This document shows, in pieces, positions 9,299-17,811 of a stretch of DNA of 64,000 nt (the first letter of the stretch is position 1; each line of letters starts with the position of its first letter). Position numbers and translations under genes: made by a program. The notes beneath the pieces were generated by a model, which saw only the letters and a list, made by a program, of their open reading frames with translations, was not told the DNA's origin and did not search any database. Where the stretch lies: NCBI GenBank assembly GCA_964429235.1, contig CAYSAQ010000010.1:8601-72600 (forward strand), read 5' to 3'. Source of the DNA: CAYSAQ01 sp964429235. GTDB lineage: Bacteria > Margulisbacteria > Riflemargulisbacteria > GWF2-35-9 > DYQY01.

Positions 9299-10598
9299 TA
9301 TTATTTTCCTCGCCTTCCTTGAATGTTAAACTTAATTTAGTAATTCTCCTTCTATAAACGTGTAGTACTTTTATGTTTACTTTTTCATTTTCATAAAAAT
9401 CACCCTTTTCAGGCATTTTACCTAATTTATTAACCATAAACCCAGCAAGTGAGTCGTAGTCTTCCTCTTCTGGTAATTCTAACTCAAGCTCTCTATTTAA
9501 TTCTCCAACATTTATTAGTCCAGATATTATGTATCTACCATTTTTTATGATTATCATTGCTTCTTCTTTAACATCATATTCATCATGTATTTCACCAATA
9601 ATCTCTTCTATAACATCTTCAAGGGTTACTAGTCCACTAGTGCCACCATACTCATCAACAACGATAGCTATATGCGTTCTTTTTTTTCTTAACTCACTAA
9701 GAAGTTCATCAATCTTTTTTGTTTCAGGAACATAATAGGCTGGGCGGATATGTTCTTCGCTAATTATCTCTCCAGAGTCCCAGTTTTCTTTAGGGATCGC
9801 CAATAAATCCTTAGCATAAATAAAGCCAATGATGTTATCGATTCTTTCTTTGAAAACAGGGATGCGAGAATGGCCATTTTTTGTTATGACTTTAATTGCT
9901 TGAGTAAGTGTTGTTTCGGTATCTATGGCAATAATATTTGTTCTTGGTGTCATTATTTCTCTAGCTATAATGTCTCCAAATTCAAAAATGGAATTAAGCA
10001 TCTTTTCTTCGCTTTCCTCTAAAACACCCTCTTCTAGCCCCATATTAATAAAAAGCTTTATTTCCTCTTCAGAGATTAAAGACCCACTTTCTAAAGATTG
10101 TGAGTTAAAAGATTTTAAGATTAGCTTAGAGAGAAGGTTTAATATTTTTATTATTGGATTAAGTAGAATTGATAGGTAGTAGATTGGTTTGCTTACAAGT
10201 ACCGATAAATATTCTGCTTTTTTTAAAGCTATATTTTTGGGTGTTATTTCTCCAAATATTAAAAGTAGAGTTGTCATGAATACAGTGGATATTACTGCAA
10301 TTACTGTAGCACTTTCAATACCCATTTCAGTAAGGATATCAATAAAAAAGAAAGTTGATATTGTTGATGCTAGGATATTTACTATATTATTTCCAACTAG
10401 AATCGTTGTTAGCATTCTGCCTGGTTTACTAAATAGTTTTGTAACGAATTTTGCTCTTTTAGGCTCTTCTGTTTCTAATCGCTTTCGTTTAAGTGAAGAC
10501 AGTGATGTAAGAGCTGTTTCTGAAGCTGAAAAAACAGCTGAAAGTATTATCAAAATTGTAAGTAATATTAATTGTAAGTATATCGAACTATATTCCAC
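9291..10598 (-). CDS. CNNM/CBS-pair transporter-associated protein (CorC/HlyC-like)
   Basis: A 435-aa membrane protein with an N-terminal CNNM (DUF21) domain of about four hydrophobic helices, opening LILLTILIILSAVFSASETA, with the family ASETALTSL motif. Then a pair of CBS domains follows (REIMTPRTNIIAID and VDEYGGTSGLVTLEDVIEEI) and a C-terminal CorC/HCC domain (DYDSLAGFMVNKLGKMPEKG). Family members act in magnesium/cobalt homeostasis. It overlaps pyrG by 8 bp and dgkA by 11 bp, and takes the place that era often has beside ybeY-dgkA in other bacteria. Confidence 0.88.
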   Translation of the reverse strand: MEYSSIYLQLILLTILIILSAVFSASETALTSLSSLKRKRLETEEPKRAKFVTKLFSKPGRMLTTILVGNNIVNILASTISTFFFIDILTEMGIESATVIAVISTVFMTTLLLIFGEITPKNIALKKAEYLSVLVSKPIYYLSILLNPIIKILNLLSKLILKSFNSQSLESGSLISEEEIKLFINMGLEEGVLEESEEKMLNSIFEFGDIIAREIMTPRTNIIAIDTETTLTQAIKVITKNGHSRIPVFKERIDNIIGFIYAKDLLAIPKENWDSGEIISEEHIRPAYYVPETKKIDELLSELRKKRTHIAIVVDEYGGTSGLVTLEDVIEEIIGEIHDEYDVKEEAMIIIKNGRYIISGLINVGELNRELELELPEEEDYDSLAGFMVNKLGKMPEKGDFYENEKVNIKVLHVYRRRITKLSLTFKEGEENNNG

Positions 10599-11007
10599 TC
10601 AAAAGTCCCAATCCATCTCCGATCAATTTTATAACTTCATTATAAAATACTAGTACTCCTATTACAATCGCAAAGATGGAAGAAAGTAGAACTGCGCCTG
10701 CTGCAATGTCTTTTGCAAGCTTTGCACGCATCTTTTTCTGTTTAGTTACAAGGTCTACGTTGATTTCTATTGCTGTATTTATCATTTCTGTTGTAATTAC
10801 CATATTGATGGCTGTTAGCAACATAAACCATTCAATTATGGAAATATTGGCAATAAACCCGAATATAATCACTATAATTCCAATAAATAAATGAAAACGC
10901 ATATGTTTTTCTCTCATAATTACTGTAGCAATTCCATAAATAGCTTCGCCTAATGATTTTTTAAAGCTTCTGTTTTTAAATGTATCTTTTGAGTAAGAAA
11001 TCTTCAT
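10588..11007 (-). CDS. dgkA: Diacylglycerol/undecaprenol kinase
   Basis: Small integral membrane lipid kinase. The start is taken as the ATG at 11007 (MKISYSKDTFKNRSFKKS), giving 139 aa; longer in-frame starts reach 11055 but lack family support and lie deeper in ybeY. Family features are the amphipathic SFKKSLGEAIYGI start, EKHMRFH, and the active-site helix EMINTAIEINVDLV with AKDIAAGAVLL. In Gram-positive-type organisms this family phosphorylates undecaprenol. The neighbours ybeY and pgpH-like form a cluster seen widely in bacteria. Confidence 0.9.
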   Translation of the reverse strand: MKISYSKDTFKNRSFKKSLGEAIYGIATVIMREKHMRFHLFIGIIVIIFGFIANISIIEWFMLLTAINMVITTEMINTAIEINVDLVTKQKKMRAKLAKDIAAGAVLLSSIFAIVIGVLVFYNEVIKLIGDGLGLLSGI

Positions 11008-11386
11008 AATCTTCCATAATCTTTCTTTGATCAAACTCTTCATGTGTATATCCATTTAGATGCGCAAAGGCATGAGCTATTGTCATAACTAGTTGATCTT
11101 TAATTTCTATAGAACCTTTTTTTGCTTTTACTTTTACTTGATTAATGCTGATATAAATATCGCCCAAGATATCCTCTTCATATAAAGGGAATGTAAGCAC
11201 GTCTGTAGATGCATCCTTGTTTCTATACTCTTTGTTTAGTTGCTGCATATTTTCATCATCAATAAAGCTTATAGAAAGCTCGCCCTCTGGCAATATAGCT
11301 CTTTTGTGAATATGCTCTACTGTATTATTTATAAGATCTTTAAATTCTAAAATATCTTTATCTATGAAATTATTTTTTAGCGTCAT
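10976..11386 (-). CDS. ybeY: Endoribonuclease YbeY
   Basis: Metal-dependent RNase needed for 16S rRNA 3' maturation and ribosome quality control. The 136-aa protein has the zinc motif HAFAHLNGYTHEEFD near residue 105; the family form is HGxLHLxGYDH, so Ala and Thr replace the usual Gly and Asp while all three histidines remain. Upstream NKEYRNKDASTDVLTFPLYE is the conserved substrate-facing segment. It overlaps the PgpH-like gene by 17 bp and dgkA by about 32 bp. Confidence 0.93.
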   Translation of the reverse strand: MTLKNNFIDKDILEFKDLINNTVEHIHKRAILPEGELSISFIDDENMQQLNKEYRNKDASTDVLTFPLYEEDILGDIYISINQVKVKAKKGSIEIKDQLVMTIAHAFAHLNGYTHEEFDQRKIMEDYEDFLLKRYI

Positions 11387-13433
11387 TTTTCTCTTTTTCT
11401 TGGTCTGGATATTTGATTCTAGAGTGATATTGATTGCTTATAACTTTAAGGAAAGTTTTCTTAATGGTTTCTAAGTCTGATAAAGTAAGATTTGAATTAT
11501 CAAGCTGGTGATCATCTAATTTATCTTTAGTGATTTTATTAATGATAGATTGGATTTTGCCTGGAGTTGGTTTGTCTATAGATCTAACGGCGGCTTCAAC
11601 ACTATCAGCAAGCATAATTATGGCACTTTCTTTTGAAGAAGGTATAGGGTTTGAATATCTAAATTGCTCTTCTTCTACAACCTCATGTACAGTTGACCTA
11701 AGCATTTTGAAATAAAAGTATATTAATAAGCTTGTTCCATGATGTTCTTTGATAATATTTTGAATTTCTTGGGGTAACCCGTATTTTTTTGCTATTTCTA
11801 CACCATCTTTTGGATGTCCTAGAATAGTTAGTGCACTTAATGATGGCATAGTGTGTTGGTGTGGATTTTGTGTTTGGTTTTGATTTTCTATAAAATACTC
11901 AGGTTTTTTTAGTTTTCCAATATCATGGTAGTAAGATGCTACTCTAGCTAAGATTCCGTTTGCATTAATATTCTCAGCTGCAGACTCTGCTAAGTTAGCT
12001 ACCATTAAACTATGATAGTAAGTGCCAGGAGCTTCATTTAATAGCTTTTTCATCAGGTCATTATTCAAGTCACTGTAGTCTAATAGCTTTAAGTTTGTAG
12101 TGATGCCAAAGATTTCTTCAATATATGGAAGAGTTCCAATAGCAATTATAAAGCCAAGAATTGGGTTGAAGAATATTATTCCCAGATGCAACATAGTTAC
12201 GTTGATATTTAGTAACTGATTGTTTAGGAATATAACCGACATCAGTATTATAGAGATAACGCCAACAAGAAATCCAGTAAAAGGAATATCTCGTCTTGTT
12301 TTAAAGTTTCTTACAAGTACAGTAGTTAGTGAGTTTGCCACCATTACGTATAATAAAGAAACAGAGTTCATATCAAAGATTAGCAACATTAGCATTATGT
12401 TGAAGTATGTAAGTAAATAAGCTGACGTTTCAGTTAATAGTAGGCTTATTAGTAATGAAAATAAACTTACAGGTATTAATAAGCCTGGTTCGATATATTG
12501 AGGTAGTTTATCAAAAGTCATTAGAAAATAGATGACTAGAAAGTATAAGCTTTCAAGGGAAAGCGTAAGAATAAGTTCTTTTTTAGTTGGTTTGAAATAG
12601 CGACTTATCATTCTTTCTAAAAGTAGTATAAGAGCAATTATACCAAGTATTAGTGGTAACAATTCTTTAACGTTTATATTCTCTCTATATAACCCTACCT
12701 TTTTAAGTATTTCTAAATTGATTGGTCTTAGCACATCACCTTTATATATTATGGGTTGTCCCTTTTTGATGATTGTTGTTTGAGGTTTAAAATTTCTTTT
12801 TATTTCTTCTATCTTGTTCAGCGTACCCTCTTCATCAAAAACAAGATTTGTAGCGATGAATGAAATAAGGATTTCTTTAAGTAATGGACCATAAGACTTA
12901 GTAGTTTTTACATCTTTAAAGTGATTAAGGTGTTTTTCAACCTTATCTTTTACATTCACACTAGATTTAATGCCTTCTGAATAGATGTTACTAGCAAGCT
13001 GTTGTGAAATAAATTCTAAGAATACTAATGTATCGAGATCTTGTTTTATTAGAAGTGCCAATGTATCTGGCTCTAGCTTTTCTACAGGATTATTGGTTAT
13101 GATTTTACTGTCTTTGTTTTGCAGTTTCCTTATGTTTAGAAATAAACTTACAATATTCTTTTTAGTTTGGTTCTCAATGGTATAGTCACGTTGAAAGATT
13201 TTATTAGTTTGTTTTATTTTTTCTTCTAAAAGCTTAAATGAAATCTCTTTGTCAGAAGATGTTTGTATTTCAAATTGTTTTTGGCTAACTATTGTTTCAG
13301 AGCTTTTTTTACCAACTTTTAATTGCTGATTTTTAGGGAAATATAGCATAGAGATAAACACAATCATAAGAATTGCTAATCCCGTGTATAAAGCTAGATT
13401 GAAATATTTTTCTTTTTTATTCGTGGTGCTCAA
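11370..13433 (-). CDS. 7TM-HD cyclic-di-AMP phosphodiesterase, PgpH-like
   Basis: A 687-aa protein. One N-terminal TM helix is followed by an extracellular domain (about residues 40-250), then a seven-helix membrane region and a cytoplasmic HD domain. Metal residues appear as YYHSLMVANLAE, YYHDIGKL, KEHHGT and MLADSVEAA. This is the architecture of Listeria PgpH, which hydrolyses cyclic di-AMP; that substrate is inferred from the family. It overlaps murA by 17 bp upstream and ybeY by 17 bp downstream. Confidence 0.88.
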   Translation of the reverse strand: MSTTNKKEKYFNLALYTGLAILMIVFISMLYFPKNQQLKVGKKSSETIVSQKQFEIQTSSDKEISFKLLEEKIKQTNKIFQRDYTIENQTKKNIVSLFLNIRKLQNKDSKIITNNPVEKLEPDTLALLIKQDLDTLVFLEFISQQLASNIYSEGIKSSVNVKDKVEKHLNHFKDVKTTKSYGPLLKEILISFIATNLVFDEEGTLNKIEEIKRNFKPQTTIIKKGQPIIYKGDVLRPINLEILKKVGLYRENINVKELLPLILGIIALILLLERMISRYFKPTKKELILTLSLESLYFLVIYFLMTFDKLPQYIEPGLLIPVSLFSLLISLLLTETSAYLLTYFNIMLMLLIFDMNSVSLLYVMVANSLTTVLVRNFKTRRDIPFTGFLVGVISIILMSVIFLNNQLLNINVTMLHLGIIFFNPILGFIIAIGTLPYIEEIFGITTNLKLLDYSDLNNDLMKKLLNEAPGTYYHSLMVANLAESAAENINANGILARVASYYHDIGKLKKPEYFIENQNQTQNPHQHTMPSLSALTILGHPKDGVEIAKKYGLPQEIQNIIKEHHGTSLLIYFYFKMLRSTVHEVVEEEQFRYSNPIPSSKESAIIMLADSVEAAVRSIDKPTPGKIQSIINKITKDKLDDHQLDNSNLTLSDLETIKKTFLKVISNQYHSRIKYPDQEKEKNDAKK

Positions 13434-14682
13434 TTGTTGCTCCTACATTTCTTAACTTACCAATAATATTTTCATAGCCTCTATTAATGTGGTGTGTGCC
13501 AAATATAGTAGATATGCCTTCTGCAGCCAAGGCTGCAATTATTAGTGCTGCGCCACCTCTTAGGTCTTTTGCTTTAACCTCTGTTCCTGATAACACTTCA
13601 TCAGAACCATGAATGATTGCTTTATTATTTGATATTTCTATTTTAGCACCCATTCTGTTTAATTCCATAACGTGCATAAATCTATTTTCGAATATTGTTT
13701 CTGTAAGAATGCTTTTGCCAGGAACTGTAGTGAAAAAGCTCATTAGCATTGGTTGTATATCCGTAGAATAGCCTGGGAAAGGAGCTGTTTTAATATTTAT
13801 TGGGGTAAATTGCTTAGAATCTTTACCAAATACTACTAATGTTTTTTCATCAATAAATTTATGCTCAATATGAGCTTTTCCCATAACACTTATTAAATCA
13901 CCAATATGGTTTTTGTTTATATTCTTAAGTGTAAGATTACTTTTAGTCATAGTTGCTGCCATAGCAAATGTTGCAGTTTCTATTCTGTCTGGTATTACTT
14001 CATGACTCACAGAGTTTAGTTCTTTTACACCCTCGATATGAATTGTACTTGTCCCTGCTCCAGTAATCTTTGCTCCAGCTTTGTTTAGAAAATTAGCTAA
14101 ATCTTCTATTTCTGGTTCTCTAGCTACATTCTTTAGAACAGTAGTTCCTTCTACTAATGTTGCAGTCATCATCAGATTTTCGGTAGCTCCAACACTTGGG
14201 AAGTCCAATTTGAAGTTGGCAGGATGTAGTTTGTCTTTTGTTTTAAGGATTACAAATCCATGCTCTACCCTAGTCTCTATTCCGAAAGCTTCTAATCCTT
14301 TTAGGTGGATATTAACAGGCCTAGACCCTATTAAACATCCGCCAGGATATGGTATTTTTGCCATTCCAACTCTAGCTACAATAGCTCCAGCTACGAAGAA
14401 GGAAGCTCTCATTTTTGTGATAAGTTCGTATGGTGCAATATGTCTTAGGTCATTTGTTCCTTGTATTCTTACTTCATTATTAGAGAATTCTGCCCTCATT
14501 CCAAGGCTTCTTAATAATCTGATTGCGGTAATTATATCTGTTAGTTCTGGAACATTTGTAAGTGTTACATCTTTTTTGAAAAGTACTGTTGATATAAGTA
14601 TTGGAAGTGCTGCATTTTTTGCGCCACTTATGGTTACTTCTCCTGTCAGCTCGTTTGGCCCAGTTACTACTAGTTTTCCCAT
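13417..14682 (-). CDS. murA: UDP-N-acetylglucosamine 1-carboxyvinyltransferase
   Basis: First committed step of peptidoglycan synthesis: transfers enolpyruvate from PEP to UDP-GlcNAc. The 421-aa protein starts with a usual GPNELTGEVTISGAKNAALP motif. The catalytic cysteine is present in PYPGGCLIGSRPVN, the residue targeted by fosfomycin. The C-terminal RGGAALIIAALAAEG and the terminal HINRGYENI are conserved. It overlaps the DUF5693 gene by 13 bp and the PgpH-like gene by 17 bp. Confidence 0.97.
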   Translation of the reverse strand: MGKLVVTGPNELTGEVTISGAKNAALPILISTVLFKKDVTLTNVPELTDIITAIRLLRSLGMRAEFSNNEVRIQGTNDLRHIAPYELITKMRASFFVAGAIVARVGMAKIPYPGGCLIGSRPVNIHLKGLEAFGIETRVEHGFVILKTKDKLHPANFKLDFPSVGATENLMMTATLVEGTTVLKNVAREPEIEDLANFLNKAGAKITGAGTSTIHIEGVKELNSVSHEVIPDRIETATFAMAATMTKSNLTLKNINKNHIGDLISVMGKAHIEHKFIDEKTLVVFGKDSKQFTPINIKTAPFPGYSTDIQPMLMSFFTTVPGKSILTETIFENRFMHVMELNRMGAKIEISNNKAIIHGSDEVLSGTEVKAKDLRGGAALIIAALAAEGISTIFGTHHINRGYENIIGKLRNVGATIEHHE

Positions 14683-16664
14683 GTGTATATTCTTTTTGAT
14701 ATTTTTTCCGCTATTTTATATAGTTGTTTAATAGCAATAAGTGCAAATATTCCAATAGCAGAGCCAATTATTAGTCCTATTAATGATCTATACGTACTTA
14801 GTAAAAATGGGGAATGAAGATGGCAAAATGTATTTATTTGTGAAATAGAAGCTATGGAAGCAAATAGTAATACAGTTAGTTTTATAGTGTCGTTTATCTT
14901 AGAGCTCTTCCAATAGTGGATTGCAAATATTAGTAATGGAAAGGCAAAGAGAATCTCTTTTGTTCTAGGTCTTATCATAAATATAGTTTCTAACAGTTCT
15001 CTGAATGTTATTTCTATTTGACCAAGAACAAGCATTCCGTAGTTGCCTGTTCTCATAATATAGAACAATAAAAAGGAAATAAGTAGTATAGCTACTGCTA
15101 AGTATTGAAATGTTAAATGTCTTGATAAATATCTGTCTAATACATGATGTAGGTATTTGATCCTCTTTGGCTTAATGAAGAAGAATATAGCTAAGAGTAT
15201 CATTGGTCCAATATTAGCTAGTTTTACGCCTTTAAATGTCCATACAGCTACAAAATAATTATAGTTGTATAGCAGCGTGTTTATTAAGATGCCAATAATT
15301 ATGGTTGAGCAAAAGATTAGTAGTAGAGATGTAAATAATCTTTTTTGAAATGAACCTGTTTCATCATCAAGTATGTCTTTAATTAGTATAAATATTATTG
15401 TAGGAGAGATGATAGCAGCAAGCAGTGCTAGTAGTTCGTTATATAGTTTTGCATTGTTTGTTAAATAAAATAGTAGCCCTGTAATAAGGTATATGAAGGA
15501 AATCAAAGCAGTCTGCTTCTTTGTTGAGCTATCAAAGAAAAGTTTTATAAATAATAAGCTAAGTAGTAATACTGCAATGTAAGCAACAATCTTAAAACCA
15601 ATTATATATTCAGAGCTAGGAGCTTTTGTTTCAGTAATGGTTCCAATTTTTAATCCTTTAGATTTTATTCTTTTTTGCAGATCTTGTAAGAATGATAGGT
15701 TTAAATCATAGATATTTTCAGAGAAGTTGGACTTGTCTGTGATGATATCGATATGAAGTATTCTAGCATTCCTTTCTGTAACTGCTCGAAGAGCTCTTTT
15801 TATTGATTTTTCTTTGCTGCTTATAGGTAAGTAATGAATCTTTATTGCTTTATCATTTGTGTTTTTTGCTAAGTACTCTAGTCCTTTTGGCGTAATGAAC
15901 TCTGTAAATCCAAAAAACTTATTGATTTCATTTAATTTAAAGGCAGTTACTTGTAGGTTATCTGGGTATCCTAATGCTTCATTTTCAACAAACTTAATTG
16001 TTTTAATATTCTTGTTGTCTAAGTCTGAAAGTTTTGAGGCAATTTGTTCTTCAGTAAATGCTTGGTGGTTACTGATTTTAGGTATTATGTTGAAGCCATA
16101 TTTATATAAAAGAGCCGCTTTCCCAGGGTTAATATCTAGAGAGATATCCATTAATTCTTCTGTTTCAGAAATTATTTCAAGGATGTTCCAGCCTAAATCC
16201 TTAACACGGTTATTGCCTAGCTTTATCTCTAGGTTTCTTTTTGTGAACTCGAAGATATTGCTCTCGTCAATAATAAGATAGCTGTATTCTGGCTGGATAC
16301 GATATGATCTAGGTAGCCTAGAGAATACTAAGTTGTATTGTTTCCTATGTATTCTATTATCATTAAGGATGTTCTTACCTTCGATAAGAGTAGCCTTGCC
16401 TTCATTAATAAGGTCACTTACCTTATCCTCATTTAGAATTATTGAGGTTACTCCAGCTTTTTTAAAGTTCTTAAGTATGTCTTTATAATAAACCCCTGAA
16501 TGCAGGTATATGTTTTTGATAGTTTCAAAATCGTATACTACCTCGACAGTAGAGTTTTTTTGCTCATATACTATTTTGTTAAATATGGGATATAGGCAGA
16601 TAATGATGGAAGCAAAAAAGATTAATGCTACCTTGCTTTTTAATAGTTGTTTTAGTTGCTCCAT
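14670..16664 (-). CDS. DUF5693-family multi-pass membrane protein
   Basis: A 664-aa protein with one TM helix near the N-terminus (VALIFFASIIICLYPIF), a large soluble part to about residue 350 with alternating alpha/beta character, and then about eight hydrophobic helices to the C-terminus. This matches what I know of DUF5693 proteins, which occur in Firmicutes and some candidate phyla and have no assigned function. Its place between prfB and murA suggests a link to envelope biogenesis, but that is inference from neighbours alone. Confidence 0.65.
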   Translation of the reverse strand: MEQLKQLLKSKVALIFFASIIICLYPIFNKIVYEQKNSTVEVVYDFETIKNIYLHSGVYYKDILKNFKKAGVTSIILNEDKVSDLINEGKATLIEGKNILNDNRIHRKQYNLVFSRLPRSYRIQPEYSYLIIDESNIFEFTKRNLEIKLGNNRVKDLGWNILEIISETEELMDISLDINPGKAALLYKYGFNIIPKISNHQAFTEEQIASKLSDLDNKNIKTIKFVENEALGYPDNLQVTAFKLNEINKFFGFTEFITPKGLEYLAKNTNDKAIKIHYLPISSKEKSIKRALRAVTERNARILHIDIITDKSNFSENIYDLNLSFLQDLQKRIKSKGLKIGTITETKAPSSEYIIGFKIVAYIAVLLLSLLFIKLFFDSSTKKQTALISFIYLITGLLFYLTNNAKLYNELLALLAAIISPTIIFILIKDILDDETGSFQKRLFTSLLLIFCSTIIIGILINTLLYNYNYFVAVWTFKGVKLANIGPMILLAIFFFIKPKRIKYLHHVLDRYLSRHLTFQYLAVAILLISFLLFYIMRTGNYGMLVLGQIEITFRELLETIFMIRPRTKEILFAFPLLIFAIHYWKSSKINDTIKLTVLLFASIASISQINTFCHLHSPFLLSTYRSLIGLIIGSAIGIFALIAIKQLYKIAEKISKRIYTWEN

Positions 16665-16684
16665 TTTATTATGTCCTATCTTAA

Positions 16685-17770
16685 CTAGTCTTTTCTGAAA
16701 TGTAAATAAGCCTCTACGAAGCTATCCAAGTCTCCATCCATTACAGCTCCAATATTTCCTGTTTCATAATTTGTTCTTAAGTCTTTTACCATTGTATATG
16801 GATGAAACACATATGATCTTATTTGGTTACCCCAGCTTATTTCTTTATTAGTAGTTGCTATGTCTTTTTTTTCTGCCTCTTCAATCTTTTGATAGTATTG
16901 CTCCAATTTAGATGTAATGACTTTCATAGCTTTTTCTTTGTTTTGTGTTTGAGACCTAGAACTTTGGCATTGTGCAGTTATTCCTGTTTCCAGATGCGTT
17001 ATTCTTACGGCAGAGTCTGTCTTGTTGACATGCTGCCCACCAGCTCCACTTGCCCTGTAGGTATCTATTCTTATTTCATCGGGTCTTATCTTTAGTGTAG
17101 ATGAATTGTCTATTTGAGGGATGATATCAACGGAAGCAAAAGAGGTTTGTCTTTTATTATTAGAATTGAATGGTGATAATCGTACAAGTCTATGTATTCC
17201 ATGTTCAGACTTCATCATTCCATAAGCAAATTCGCCTTCTACAGTAAATGTTGCACTTTTTATTCCAGCCTCATCTCCAACTGATATATCTATTAGGTCG
17301 AAACTAAATCCTTTGTTCTCAAACCATCTCTTATACATCCTAAGAAGCATTTCAGCCCAATCCTGGGCATCTGTGCCACCTACACCTGCGTTAATTGTGA
17401 AGATTACATTATTATTATCAAATTTTTCATTAAGAAGTGTTTGTAATTCTAATGCTCTGTATTTTTTTTCGATATCAATAACATATTGTTCTATTTCAGT
17501 ATTCATGGACTCATCATTAAGTTTTAGTAAATCAGCTATATAATTGATGTTTTCATTAAGGTCGTTGAAAGAGTTTATTTTATCTTCTAAGCGTTTCATT
17601 TCTTTGGATAGTGCTGTTGCTTTGTCTGGTGTGTCCCAGATATTATCTGCTTGTAGTTGTCTTTCTAGCTGATTTTTCTCATTATTTAGAGTTGAAAGCT
17701 GAAGGTATCCTTCTAAAAGCTTAACTTTTTCAAGATAATCTTCAATCTTTGCTTTGTAATCTTCAAACAT
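16685..17770 (-). CDS. prfB: Peptide chain release factor 2, without programmed frameshift
   Basis: Recognises UGA/UAA and triggers peptide release. The 361-aa protein has the SPF recognition motif (RLSPFNSNNKRQTSF) and the catalytic GGQ in SGAGGQHVNKTDSAVR. In most bacteria the frame is broken after LRGYL by an in-frame UGA read by +1 frameshift. Here LLEGYL (residues 18-23) is followed by CAG (17701-17699), so the ORF is continuous and no AGGGGG-like stimulatory site precedes it. A 37-bp repeat sits between it and secA. Confidence 0.95.
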   Translation of the reverse strand: MFEDYKAKIEDYLEKVKLLEGYLQLSTLNNEKNQLERQLQADNIWDTPDKATALSKEMKRLEDKINSFNDLNENINYIADLLKLNDESMNTEIEQYVIDIEKKYRALELQTLLNEKFDNNNVIFTINAGVGGTDAQDWAEMLLRMYKRWFENKGFSFDLIDISVGDEAGIKSATFTVEGEFAYGMMKSEHGIHRLVRLSPFNSNNKRQTSFASVDIIPQIDNSSTLKIRPDEIRIDTYRASGAGGQHVNKTDSAVRITHLETGITAQCQSSRSQTQNKEKAMKVITSKLEQYYQKIEEAEKKDIATTNKEISWGNQIRSYVFHPYTMVKDLRTNYETGNIGAVMDGDLDSFVEAYLHFRKD

Positions 17771-17807
17771 TAAACCCTCTCCCTAGCCCTCTCCCAAGAG
17801 AGGGAAC
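17771..17807. repeat. 37-bp palindromic spacer repeat, copy 1
   Basis: A CT-rich element between secA and prfB with an inner hairpin (CCCTCTCCC AAGA...GAGGG). The identical 37 bases occur at 20977-21013 upstream of hpf, so the two copies bracket secA and hpf. It may act as a weak terminator or mRNA hairpin. Confidence 0.8.
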
Positions 17808-17811
17808 TTGT

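Noticed and set aside
14081..14731. 216-aa plus-strand frame across murA
   Set aside because: Shadow of murA on the other strand; murA is complete with its catalytic Cys.
17690..17710. Programmed +1 frameshift in prfB
   Set aside because: The frame is continuous from the ATG and no UGA follows the CTT codon.
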